NCBI GenBank assembly: GCA_019054805.1
Contig: JAHQIY010000002.1
Location: 1,798,001 to 1,862,000 of the forward strand
Direction: 5' to 3'
DNA: 64,000 nucleotides
Source: Brachionus manjavacas
Lineage: Eukaryota; Rotifera; Eurotatoria; Ploima; Brachionidae
Of the stretch, positions 1 to 11,336 are shown one piece after another. The notes beneath the pieces were generated by a model. That model was not told the origin of the DNA. It searched no databases and saw nothing but the letters and a program-made list of their open reading frames with translations. The stretch's first letter is position 1. Each line of letters opens with the position of its first letter. The position numbers were made by a program, and so were the translations under genes.

Positions 1-1395
1 CATTGATTGAATTGTTATTTTAAATTCTTTATTTGATTAAACAGTTAATAAAATGATAAATAACTAGTATCTTATAAATAAATATTTGTAAAAAAATCAT
101 TTAAGGCAAATGTATTTACCTATTTAAAATTAATTAGCAAATTATTAGGATAAGCATAACGTTTTATTGATAACTTTTGTTTGATTCTAAAAATGGGCAT
201 TGTAAATTTTCATTCAAACTTTCCAAATATTACAAAAATAAAAAAAAATTCTATTAATGTAAATTGGCAAAATTCAGCATTTAAACTTTGAAACAAAACA
301 TGAAACAAATTTTTTTCTTTAAATTCAACAAATAGTAATTTTTATTAAAAGAGAAATATCCATGATCAAATAAGATATCAATATTTTGGGATTTATTTTT
401 TATTGTCTGTATGATCTATTCTAATTAGAATTTTTTATGCAATTTGTAAATTTGTAAATTTGTTTACGTCTTCCCTACTTAAATAATTTTGAATTAGGCG
501 TTTATAATTGCAAAAATTTTATTTTTCAATTTTTAAATTAACAGACAATTTGACTAAAAATAACCAATTTATTGCAAAATTATCCTTTAGATTTTTCTTA
601 AAACTGGAATGTTTAATGAAACATTGTTTGCTTCACCTTTTAAAATTTACAGAAAAATTTCTAGTTAAAAATCAATATTTTTATTTAGAATTTAAATTTT
701 GTGTTGGAATTTTTGTTCAAAAATTCACTATGTCTTTAAATTATTGATGCAATGCAAAACAAGTAATACTAAAATCCTTTTTAAATTTTAAGATTAATTA
801 AAACCTTGTTTTTATTCTAATTACTTTTTTATTTATTTAACATGATTTTTAGTATTTGAACTCAAAGCTTTCAAATTTAAAATAGCATTAAATAAAATAT
901 AAATAATTAAATCTAAATACATATATTGATTAATTTCAAAAAAAATTTAGTTTAACGATTAAAAAGATTTATAGTTTGAATACTCTCTTATTTGCAGTCT
1001 TAGATTCTTCCTTTGTGTTTTTTTCCTTCCTCTCATCCTCAATGAATAATTAAGTTAACACAATCTTGAATTTTCTTTAATTTTTAATTTTGATTTAGTT
1101 GTCGGTTCAATATTTTTGATAAATAAAATTTTTTAATTTTCAATTCAATAATCAATTGAAAGGAAAAGTTAAAGGTGGAATTTTGAATAATAATAGAATG
1201 TCCTCTCTCTTTATTTTTCAAAAAGAGCTAAACTCTTTTGGCAATAATTAGTCTTTTTTGGTTAAATAAAATTTTTAATCAATTTATTATTTTTTTAAAA
1301 AAAAAATATTTACTTTAGAATTTTTTATTAATGAGAAAAAAAAAATTAAAGTGACGTGTTTGTTATTATAAAAATTTAATCAAAATTAATCAAGA
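1..1395. other. A/T-rich intergenic sequence, no gene seen
   Basis: No open frame here has protein-like composition. The only ORF of note (508-747) is Phe/Lys/Asn-rich, as expected by chance in A/T-rich DNA. Short T and A runs are common. The last part is presumably the 3' flank of the minus-strand gene that ends at 1396. Confidence 0.6.
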
Positions 1396-2208
1396 TCAAT
1401 AACCGTAAAAAAAATAGTCTTTGATTTTCCTAGTGAGAATTTTTAATTTATCAAATTTTTTGCTGACCACTTTTTCATAAAATTTGACAAAGTTTTCTTT
1501 TAATTTTTTATTCGAATTAATACTACCATAATTGCTCATATAATCAAAATCATATTCGGCTTGAACCAATTTTCCCAAAATAGATCCTAGATCTTCTGCT
1601 GAATAGTCATCTTGTTCAATCGAAGAATCATAAAACTCGTATTGATCAACTAGCCTGTAAATTTCTTGAGCGTTTAAGTTAAATTTTTTTACTAAATCAC
1701 CGACCAAGTATTGCGTTTTCATATAATAGCTATTAAATTTTTCATCATAATCATTCGAACTCCATGGATCGTATTCGTCGGAGAAATAATTCGATTGAGA
1801 TTCATAGCTAAAATCGGTATGGCTTGGCTTCATTGACCAAAATTTGCCAATTTGAATGACAGGTAGCTTATATTCTACAATTTTGTTTTCTTTTGTTGTC
1901 GACAGTAAATTCAGAAGAGAATTAAATTTGATTTGTGTCAGATTTTGGGATAATTGTTGACCAGATTTGTTCGCAGGCTGATCTATTGGCATTTTGACAG
2001 TTTTATTAGCTTGGGACGACAAATAGTCTAATTCAGCAATAATAAACTCATTTAAACTGGCATTGACTGATGCATTTTTTTGATCATTTAAAGATACATT
2101 TTTTGGTACTGGTGAACAGGCTATAATGCTAAATGCAAACCAAAAAAATATCATAAAACTCATCTTAAGGTTATTAAGTAAAATGAATTTTTGTTTAAAG
2201 TGTATCAA
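1396..2208 (-). CDS. putative secreted glycoprotein, unknown function
   Basis: The single open frame encodes 270 residues and I do not recognise the family. Codon 16 (position 2163) is a second Met followed directly by a hydrophobic run ending in SIIACSPVP, which looks like a signal peptide with a cleavage site near the Cys. That Met is therefore the likelier start. The mature part has six N-glycosylation sequons in its first third (NVS, NAS twice, NKT, NKS, NLT), an acidic Tyr/Ser-rich middle and a Lys-rich C-terminus ending FFYGY. No Cys-rich fold, enzyme motif or further membrane segment is visible. It lies 76 bp downstream of TRMT5 on the same strand. A secreted or lumenal lineage-specific protein is the inference. 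The frame is clearly less A/T-driven than chance ORFs, so I think it is real. Confidence 0.6.
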   Translation of the reverse strand: MIHFKQKFILLNNLKMSFMIFFWFAFSIIACSPVPKNVSLNDQKNASVNASLNEFIIAELDYLSSQANKTVKMPIDQPANKSGQQLSQNLTQIKFNSLLNLLSTTKENKIVEYKLPVIQIGKFWSMKPSHTDFSYESQSNYFSDEYDPWSSNDYDEKFNSYYMKTQYLVGDLVKKFNLNAQEIYRLVDQYEFYDSSIEQDDYSAEDLGSILGKLVQAEYDFDYMSNYGSINSNKKLKENFVKFYEKVVSKKFDKLKILTRKIKDYFFYGY

Positions 2209-2284
2209 AATTTATAGGTAAAAAATAAAAATGGTTAAATGAGAATTAATTTATTATCAAATGTATTAACTAAATTGTAACAAA

Positions 2285-4732
2285 TTATTCAATTTTTTGA
2301 ACTTTTATCTCTCTGTTCACATCAGCATCTTCGACAGCTTTATTTTTTGCATTTAGTTCGCCATTGACGAAAAAAAAATTCTTAAAGCCGATCTGAAACA
2401 TAGTGCAGTACATGTCTTTATTCGGTGCTACTTTTCTCACATATTTAGAATGAATTTTAAGTTCAGGCTGCTGATAAATTTCATGTCTTATTCTTTCTTG
2501 TATTTTTACCAATTCTGTGTTATCACCTTTGCAAAAATGATAGCAAAATACGTGCAGCTGAAAGTTTTTTATTAGATCAGGCTTAAGAGCATGCTTTATT
2601 CTATCTATTTCATCAGGCTCATATAAATTTGTGAAAGAGTCCAAAAATTCAACTGACATGGCTGGCAAATTCATGAGAGCATAAAATTTTGCCTTGCTAA
2701 AATCGAACTCATTTGCTTGTTGGTAATTAAGAAGCTCAACTAAATGGTACTTAAATTTGGTTCGAATAAAGTCACGTCCATCCAAATTAAATGCCATAAA
2801 AAATTCATTTGGATCAAATTTAAATTCTTCACTTGTTAAAATCAAATCTGGAATTTTAGATCGTTTAACAAGAGTTTTCCTTGTATCCAAATCTTTTAGT
2901 TTTGTTTTCGATTTATTGTTATTTTTATAGTTTTCAAGCAAATATTTATAGCTGTGTGGGTTCAAGTCATTTGATAAGCAAGAACTTATTCTTTTGTTAG
3001 TTACTGCTGGTATTGAGAATGGACCAACTCCGGCAAACACATCGTACACAACATCATCAGAATTAAGAAGATTTACAACTCGTTCATGCTCTGTACCAAG
3101 CCTAGGATTCCAATAAACATGAGCAAAATCGAATTTAAATTCACAGCCATTTTCTCTACATTGTACCTGAGAACTTTTTTCTCCTGCCAATATTTCAAAT
3201 TTAAAATTTCTGTATGTATTGTCTATTTCGTTTACTTTATTGACAACCGTTTTTATATGGTTTACTTTGTCTAATAAAACTTCACCTTAAATAAACTCTA
3301 AAATTTAATTATTTAATCTTAAACTTTAATTATTAATTATTTATTGTCATTAAAAGAATTATATTTTGAATTACACTCCAATAATATAAAGAATTACACT
3401 CCAATAATATTGATGGAGTGTAATCTCCATCAATATTATTTGAAAAAATAATATTGATGGAGATTACACTTAAATCTATCAAAGGAATATCCAAAAATTG
3501 AATAGAGTAATCTTGGCGGAAGCTTAGCTTTAGCTTTAGAAACAATAACCATGATCTGGTTGTTACAAATGACCCGAACATAATCTAAAATGAAAACATT
3601 GGTCGCTCACTATTTAGAGTCATTTAAAAGTTTGACTCGGGAATTCTGAGTCCCCAACGCAAATCACAAATTTTTTTCAATCAAAAATGTTCAAATTCAT
3701 CTTTTACAAATTTGATTTTTCAAAATTTAGCCTAGAGCTTAACAGCATTGATTGGGAAATGAGTTATAAGACTTAAACGCAAAATAATTTTTAATTATAA
3801 GTCATATTCAACCATCGAGAGACCATAGTAGTTAATCAAGGAGCTAAAAAACTTACGTAACAAGTAAAATTCTTGTTCTGCAGGCATAATTTTTAAACAA
3901 AAAAGAGTGTTACCTCCTGGAGCGAAATACCTGGAATTCCTGGAAAATATCATAATTTCAGTTGAATTTTTATAGGAAAATTTGATAATTTATTTAATGA
4001 CTCGATTTGAAAAAATAAATAAAAACTTCTATAGATTTCGCATAATAAAATAATTATTATTTAAAAAATAGAATTTCAAGTAGAATAATAATGGAAGTTT
4101 TAGATTGCATTAAACTTACCTATAATATTTTTATAGTCCAAAACTTGATCTCTTAAATTAAAATGAGCAATATGGCCAATAATGCTGTATCCTTTCACAT
4201 TTACATTTTCATTTATGATATCATCTGGAATAATTGCCTTCATTACATCGTCAAATTTGAGATCCTCATAACCGATTTTTATCTGCAAATCTTGAATAAA
4301 ATCAGACAATTTTTCGCAATCTTTATGTGCTACTTTTGAGACTTCTTGTATAATTTCCGGTTCTAATTTTTCCAAGTGAAATTTTTCTGGATCCAAAATA
4401 ACAAATTTGTGTGTAGAATGTAAAGGATCTTCTGCGCAAAGATCTTGGTATTTTTTTAGATTAACCGCATCGAAGATGTAGTTTTTTAAAATTTTCTTCA
4501 AATCTGTGTAATTATTTTTTTTAACTTTAATTGCCGGAACTGTTAGCTCTAAATTGAACATTTCCCGTTTAAGCTGTTTCATGCCTTTGAGGCTAGGATC
4601 AAAATTCAGCTTCATTTTTTTACGTACTAAATCGCTTGGAACCTTCAATTGGCTTTTTTTAAATAGACTTTTTACCAATGATGAAACAACAAACATCAAC
4701 AAAGCTGTACAAAAACTTAGTAAAAAATTCAA
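2285..4732 (-). CDS. TRMT5: tRNA (guanine37-N1)-methyltransferase TRMT5
   Basis: Trm5 methylates N1 of G37 next to the anticodon, using SAM, in nucleus/cytosol and mitochondria, and prevents +1 frameshifting. There are two exons (4732-4120 and 3285-2285) joined across an 834-nt intron, giving 537 residues against about 509 in human. The junction is certain because it restores the family block IIGEVLLDK followed by IKTVVNKV. Visible motifs: GHIAHFNLRD just before the junction, YWNPRLGTEHERVV, the SAM-binding VYDVFAGVGPFSIPA, and the catalytic-region block MNLPAMSVEFLDSF. The N-terminus has a hydrophobic segment (MNFLLSFCTALLMFVV) ahead of the conserved start of the family domain. This may be a mitochondrial targeting or membrane sequence, or the true start may be a later Met. 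The stop lies 76 bp from the secreted-protein gene, and the start lies 118 bp from the stop of MRPL4 on the same strand. Confidence 0.93.
3417..3470. repeat. perfect 24-bp inverted repeat in the TRMT5 intron
   Basis: Arms 3417-3440 and 3447-3470 are exact reverse complements separated by six bases. The arm begins AGTGTAATCTCCATC. Upstream (3369-3416) the core ATTACACTCCAATAATAT occurs twice more as a direct repeat. The structure lies in the only long intron of TRMT5. It could be a small foldback element or a replication-slippage product; the RNA would form a strong hairpin. Confidence 0.75.
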
Positions 4733-4850
4733 TGTCTTTTTCCTGGCAATTAACCACCAGATTTATACAATAACCAAATATTGAATTGAATTTTGATTAT
4801 TTATTTAAATTTTGACTATAAAATAATTTCTCTTTATTTCAATAAAATAC

Positions 4851-5901
4851 TTAAGCAATTTTTTTTATAAAAGGTGAATTTCTAAATTGAGAATGATGCA
4901 AATAGTAAAGTAAATTTTCTTCCAATTTATCAAGCGATTTTGTCGTAAGAACCAAAGTATTATGCTTGAGCATGCTGTAAACATTTAAGCCGTATGTTGG
5001 CATCAAAGTCAGACCTTTTATTTTAGAACACGCTGCTGTTATATTGTAGGGCATCATGTCCGTACTTGAAAAATTTATAAACCTAATCACTTTATCAAAT
5101 TTTAATTACTTACTCATCTACAAAAAGTACTGAGGGTCCCCAAAATCTTTCGTTTATTAACTGTTCCATGTACTTGAATAAATATAAATATTTTAATAAT
5201 AAAATCATCTAGCCTCCAATTTATTATTTACTTGAAAATTTTCTGTAGGTATATCCAAGGAGTCGACAATGTGTAGATCATTCTTATTGATAATATTTGG
5301 TTTTTATAGTTCAAAATTCAGCAATAAAGATATTACTTGATGAAACTTAACTGTTAGCGCAGTTGTTAATCCAGCAATTCGTTGATAAAATCCTTCCATG
5401 AAGAAATAAGATTTTGGACCTCTTGGACCATGAGCAACACCACCATGCATCCATTGTGGCGAGAGTCTGCTTCCATGCCTAGCTTTACCCAAACCCTTTT
5501 GTTGCCAAGGTTTTTTGTTCCGACCTGGCATCTCAGCTCTTGTTGGCACCCATCGATAGTCCTTAAAAAAATTTGCTTAAAATGTTTTAAATTTGTATTT
5601 TATTTACTATTTTTTTATATTGATGCTGCCAATAAACATTTTTGGCCAATATATCTAGTCGAGGCGATACGGAAAATATTTTCGGGTGTAAATCAACAAG
5701 ACCCACTTTTTTATCTTCTACTTGAGCCAGAGATTCGACCCATGACTGAACGGGTTTTTGCAATGGACTTAATTTCCACAAATTTCTACTTGTTATTATG
5801 GGCAATGTTGATGCCATTTTATGTAGTTTTTTTTTTATAAATAATTCTTTAAAAATAATTTTTTTGTTTAAAATATTTAAAATTTTCTTTTTCTTTTGCA
5901 T
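4851..5901 (-). CDS. MRPL4: mitochondrial ribosomal protein uL4m
   Basis: This is a component of the large subunit of the mitochondrial ribosome. Five exons were placed at 5901-5608, 5561-5337, 5282-5232, 5172-5114 and 5082-4851. They total 861 nt and stay in frame (286 residues). Family blocks are [78 protein letters not shown] and the C-terminal [16 protein letters not shown]. The N-terminus is basic with [17 protein letters not shown], consistent with a mitochondrial presequence. Introns are very small: the last is only 31 nt. The gene is divergent from EFTUD2 with a 321-bp gap, suggesting a shared promoter region, and lies just upstream of TRMT5 on the same strand. Confidence 0.94.
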
Positions 5902-6222
5902 GTACTAAATACAAAAAATTTGAATAAAAGCGTGCGCTTTGCATCAATATAGACAAGTCCTTTCGCAAAAAATTATACCAGAAGTCTATCAGTATTCATG
6001 AAAATTAAAAATTAATAAATAAAATTGAATTTTTTAGTTTAAAGCTTTATTTTGTTATGATTTTTATTTAAAATTTCTAGTTAAAATTTAAACAAATCTT
6101 TACTAGCTGATCACATTCAATTAATTAATTTAAAAAGTATAAATATAAAGAAATTTTTAAGAAAACAGAATAAACTTAATTTTTGAAGAATAAAAATAAA
6201 ATTTCTAGATTGAGATTAAAAA
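5902..6222. promoter_or_regulatory. divergent promoter region between MRPL4 and EFTUD2
   Basis: This 321-bp gap lies between two divergently transcribed housekeeping genes. The MRPL4-proximal side is somewhat richer in G/C, with AAAGCGTGCGCTTTGC as an imperfect palindrome near 5928-5943. No clear TATA box is visible on the EFTUD2 side. A bidirectional promoter is inferred from arrangement only. Confidence 0.4.
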
Positions 6223-9168
6223 ATGGACGGCGATTTGTATGATGAATTCGGTAATTATATCGGACCGGAATTAGAGTCAGATGAAGAAGAAGAAGAAAAT
6301 TTGTACGAATTAGGAACAGCTAGACAAGATGAAGAGGAGGAGGAGGAAAGACAAGAGATACAGGACCAAGAAATGGAAGAGGAGGCTGCCTCAAATGCTA
6401 TTGTGCTTCATGAAGAAAAAAAGTACTATCCCTCTGCATTAGAAGTGTACGGGGCCGAAGTAGAAACCATTGTTCATGAGGAGGATGCTCAACCTCTATC
6501 GGAACCAATTATTGCTCCAGTAAAGCGCTCCAGATTCTCAGTAGTTGAACAAGACATTCCGGAAACAACTTATGAATTAGAATTCTTGGCCGATTTGATG
6601 GACACGCCTGATCTGATCCGAAACGTGGCCATTTTCGGTCATTTGCACCACGGGAAAACATCGTTTTGCGATGCTTTGATCGAACAGACCCATCCTAACA
6701 TTGGTTCCATTGAAAGCAAAGATCTCAGATACACAGACACTTTATTTACTGAAATTGAAAGAGGTGTTACAATCAAGAGCCAGCCATTTACCATTTTGCT
6801 TCCAGATAGCAAAGGAAAAAGCTATTTATTGAACGTAATGGATACACCTGGTCATGTTAATTTTAGTGATGAAGTCACCGCTGCTTTCCGAATAAGCGAT
6901 GGATGTGTTTTATTTGTGGATGCTGCTGACGGAGTTTTGATGAACACAGAACGTCTTGTCAAGCATGCCATATTGGAAAAAATACCAATCACTCTTTGCA
7001 TCAATAAAATAGACCGATTAATTTTAGAATTAAAACTTCCACCAAGTGATGCTTATTATAAGCTAAAGCACATAATTGATGAAGTTAATGCTCTAATAAA
7101 CAAATACACTGACGAAGCATCTAATTCTTCTTCATGGTCAAATGGCAATTTGAGCCTAGAAACCGAAGCTATAAGCGATCAGAAGCCTTATAAACAACCA
7201 GTTCTATCTCCATTGATTGGAAATGTTTGTTTCTCAAGTTCTTACTATCGATTTTGCTTTACACTTAAATCTTTTGCCAAAATTTATTCTCTAAAATACG
7301 GAGTTAATTTTGATATATCCCAATTTGCACTCAAACTCTGGGGCGATTCTTATTTTAATGCGAAAACGAGAAAATTCTCCAAAAAACCAGTCTCGGCGAC
7401 ATCGCAGCGCGCCTTCATCGAGTTCATACTCGATCCTCTGTACAAAATTATCTCGCAAACAATTGGCGATGTAGACAGTACGCTGGAGGAGACTTTGGAT
7501 GAATTGGGAATTAAATTGACCAAGGCCGAGCTTAAATTCAACATCCGACCATTGTTGAGATTGATTTGTGCTCGGTTTTTTGGCGAATTTAGTGGCTTTA
7601 CGGACATGCTGGCCCAACATGTGCCATCACCAGCTGCCAACGCTTTCAACAAGGTTCAGCACTGCTATTCTGGCTCTTTGGAATTGTCCAAAAGCGACGA
7701 GGACGATGAAAACCAAGACCAAGAAACACGTGATCATGAAAATTTTATTACATCTATGTTGACATGTGACCCGGACGGGCCTCTGGTCATTCATACAGTA
7801 AAAAACTACTCAACTTCGGATGCCACTACATTTCATGTTTATGGTCGTGTGTTTAGCGGAACGCTGAATGCAAATCAACAAGTCAAAATACTTGGTGAAA
7901 ACTACAGCTTACAAGACGAGGAGGACTCGAGGTATTGTCAAGTTGGTCGGATATGGATTTACAATGCTAGATACAGAGTCGAGGTAAATAGAATACCTGC
8001 CGGCAATTGGGTGCTAATCGAAGGCATTGAGCAGTCAATTGTCAAAACTGCGACTCTTATTGAGCCCAAAGGATGCGATAGAGCTCAAATATTTAGACCA
8101 TTGAAATTTAACACGACTTCTGTGATCAAAATTGCAGTGGAGCCTGTCAACCCTTCTGAGCTACCTAAAATGTTGGACGGATTACGTAAAGTTAATAAAA
8201 GCTATCCACTACTGAGCACCAAAGTGGAGGAATCTGGCGAACATGTCATATTAGGCACTGGAGAGTTGTATTTGGATTGTGTGATGCATGACTTGAGACG
8301 AATGTATTCCGAAATAGAGATTAAAGTTGCCGATCCGGTTGTTTCGTTTTGTGAAACTGTGGTCGAAACTTCGTCGATAAAATGCTTTGCTGAAACTCCA
8401 AATAAAAAGTAAGAATTTTTTTTTTTTAATAATAAAAATTAATTGAATTTAAAATTATTAAGTATTAAATTAAATTAGCTAAATAGTTAGTATGAAATTA
8501 AGATGGATAAAATAGTTTTCTTAAAATTAATTTTCGTTGATTATTTTAAGCTTTCATATTGCTAATCTATTGAAAACTTTTATAATAGTTGAAGATTGGA
8601 TATTAGATATTTTTTTCATTTGTATTTGGAACTATTTAAAAGGAAGCTATTACCTAATTTTATTTGCTAGATTAAAATATTTTGGGGGCAAGCACATAAA
8701 TAAAATTCGAAAATTTAAATTTTTGAATTAGTAAGTTGAAATAAATTATTTTTTTTTTATTTTAAATTATATACAACTTTATCTTCTTAAACTAATTTTT
8801 CAAACTTTCCAAAATACTTAAAGATGTAATTGATGACAGATTAGAATAATTTTTTTTAATATAGAAGATTTATTTCACAATACTGGTCGTTTCTCAAAAA
8901 TTTTTATGGTTATCTGTTGAAAAAAAAAATTTCATAAGTTAAGAAGCAAAAAATAATTTTCTTGTTTGTTAATCAAATTCAAAATTTTGATTTAGATAAA
9001 ATTTAAAAACCGATTTTTTTAAAGTCTAAATTTTGATTCATCTTTTTTTTTTGACATAATAAAAGCTATCATAATAATTAAATGTTAAAAGCTCACATAA
9101 GCAAATGAACCAGAATTAGATTTAGTGATAATGCCGTAAATATAGAATTACGAAATAAATATAATTAA

Positions 9169-9201
<33 letters not shown>

Positions 9202-10366
9202 CACAGAAAGATAGCTACCATAGCGAAACTACATCTAGTCTCGCTCCACAGGTCTCCTGTTGTAGCTTATTATTATTATTATTATTATAAATATAAATTT
9301 TCTTCCATGTTTGAACTTTTTAGTCTCTTTTTAATAAAAAATACTAAATTTAGTAAAAGTGGATAAAAAAAACACTCAATTTTTTTATTTGATAAATTTT
9401 TTAATTTATTAATTTGAATTTTTTTTTAAATTTAATTTTAAAGGAATAAATTAACAATGATCGCAGAACCCTTAGAAAAAGGTATTGCCGAAGACATTGA
9501 AAATGACATAGTTTCAATAAATTGGAACAAGAAAAAGATTGGCGAATTTTTTCAAACAAAATACGATTGGGATCTGCTAGCAGCAAGATCAATTTGGGCT
9601 TTTGGTCCAGATTCAAATGGGCCAAATATATTAGTCGATGATACACTACCATCAGAGGTAAACAAAACTCTTTTGTCATCAGTTAAGGACTCAATTGTAC
9701 AAGGCTTTCAATGGGGTGCAAGAGAAGGTCCACTATGTGAAGAACGTAAGTTCATAAAAATCATATTGAATGAGTTTATATTTTTCAATTTTAATTTTAG
9801 CTATTCGAAATACAAAATTTAAAATTTTGGATGCAATTGTAGCACCAGAGTTAATGCATAGAGGTGGTGGCCAAATTATACCAACAGCTAGACGAGTTGC
9901 TTACTCCTCATTTTTGCTTGCAACTCCAAGACTCATGGAACCATACTATTTTACTGAAGTTATTGCGCCTGCTGATTGTGTCTCTGCTGTCTATACTGTT
10001 TTAGCAAAGCGAAGAGGTCACGTTACCCAAGATGGACCCATGGCCGGCTCACCTCTTTACGCTCTCAAGGCATTCATTCCAGCCATTGATTCATTCGGTT
10101 TTGAGACCGATTTAAGAAATCACACTCAAGGTCAAGCGTTTTGTTTGTCAGTATTTCATCATTGGCAAATTGTGCCTGGCGATCCTTTAGATAAAAGCAT
10201 TGCAATCAAACCACTGGAGCCTCAGCCTGTGAATCATTTAGCTCGCGAATTTATGATCAAAACAAGAAGAAGAAAAGGTCTCAGCGAAGATGTAACAATT
10301 AGCAAATTTTTCGATGATCCAATGCTCATAGAACTTGCCAAGCAAGAAGTTAAACTTTTAATTTGA
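6223..10366 (+). CDS. EFTUD2: 116-kDa U5 snRNP GTPase component (Snu114)
   Basis: Snu114/EFTUD2 is the EF-2-like GTPase of the U5 snRNP that controls spliceosome activation and disassembly. Three exons (6223-8408, 9444-9745, 9801-10366) give 1017 residues against about 972 in human. Order: an acidic N-terminal tail ([20 protein letters not shown]), G1 loop [31 protein letters not shown], then EF-2-like domains II-V. The first junction restores [15 protein letters not shown] and the second restores [15 protein letters not shown], both as in animal orthologues. The C-terminus keeps [34 protein letters not shown] and FFDDPML. The 1035-nt first intron is unusual here and holds simple repeats and a retroposed-looking piece. 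The start is the first Met, directly before the conserved [16 protein letters not shown] block. Frame and motifs are intact, so the gene should be functional. Confidence 0.97.
9174..9289 (-). repeat. SINE-like retroposed fragment with T28 and (TTA)n edges
   Basis: In the long EFTUD2 intron a run of 28 T (9174-9201) is followed by about 65 bp that are richer in G/C than the surroundings and then by (TTA)n (9267-9289). Read on the minus strand this is a short unique segment ending in poly(A), as in a retroposed SINE or RNA copy. The phrase GGAGACCTGTGGAGCGAG resembles the GGAGC...GCTCG module of other dispersed repeats in the window, but only loosely. Confidence 0.4.
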
Positions 10367-10547
10367 ATTTAATTCAAACGATTAATAGTCAGAATGCAAA
10401 AAATTTCGGGTACTTCAAATGAAAAGAATTTTTTTAAATATTTGTAAATAAAAATTTAAAATACAAAAAATTTTAATTGCTATTTTTAGGCTTTATCTCC
10501 TAATTTAATTAAAAAAAAAATAGAAAAAAAAATTTTCTTAAGTTAAC

Positions 10548-11336
10548 ATGAATAGATGTCTAACTAGAAATCTAAAATGTGGTATTGAATTTTATTCAAA
10601 CTGTAAGCCTGATTTCAAGCAATTATTAAATATTCATAAAATAAATTTTCAAAAATCAAATTACAATTGTTGGTCGTGTAAAAAATTTCTCAATGATTTA
10701 GAGATTAAGTCTCAATTTTGCCCATGTGATAAAAATGTAATTTTACCAGTGTACAACAAGATAAATTATTTTGAACTTTTAAACATCGACTTTAATTATG
10801 ACATAGACCTTACACAGTTGACCAAAAATTTTCGTCAGAAAATGCGAAAATTGCATCCGGACTTATTCACCATGAAATCAGATGTAATATTTTATTCTTA
10901 ATTAAAAAATAAATTAATTAGTTTAAAATTTTTTAAGAACGAAAAAAAATATTCAGCTGAGCAATCGAGTTTGATCAATAAAGCTTACGATACTCTTAAA
11001 AGCCCGATTAAGCGAGGCGAGTATTTGTTAGGTTTAATTGATTCAAGTTATCTTTCTGAAGTAACTGAGTCCCATGATTCGGAAAAGCAAAAAATATTAA
11101 TGGAAATAATGGAATTAAATGAAATAATTGATGAAATAAAACTTGCAACAGAAGTCGAAGAATTAGCCCAGAGACTTAAAGAGATAATGCAGCCGTTCCA
11201 AGAAGAGCTTGAAAAGGCCTTTAATTCAAAAGATTATCCGAAAGCTTGTTCGATAATCTCCAAAATAAAATACTTTAAAAATATTGATGATCGAGTCAAA
11301 GATTTACAGTTAAAATTTAACATAGAAAATGTCTGA
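10548..11336 (+). CDS. HSCB: iron-sulfur cluster co-chaperone HscB
   Basis: HSCB is the J-domain partner that delivers the ISCU scaffold to mitochondrial HSPA9 for Fe-S cluster transfer. There are two exons (10548-10883 and 10938-11336), 244 residues, close to the human 235. An N-terminal tetracysteine metal site is visible as CWSCKKF and FCPCDKN. The J domain follows: YFELLNIDFNYDID, the diagnostic HPD in KLHPDLF, then after the intron SSLINKAYDTLKSPIKRGEYLL. The C-terminal ISCU-binding helical region contains EIMELNEIIDEI and DRVKDLQLKF. A cryptic upstream targeting sequence is basic (MNRCLTRNLKCG), fitting mitochondrial import. It follows EFTUD2 by 181 bp on the same strand. Confidence 0.93.

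Noticed and set aside
3333-3581. 82-codon minus-strand frame inside the TRMT5 intron
   Set aside because: The flanking exons join perfectly without it, and part of the frame is the perfect hairpin repeat.
7291-7762. Several opposite-strand and alternate frames overlapping EFTUD2
   Set aside because: They are shadows of a strongly conserved coding exon.
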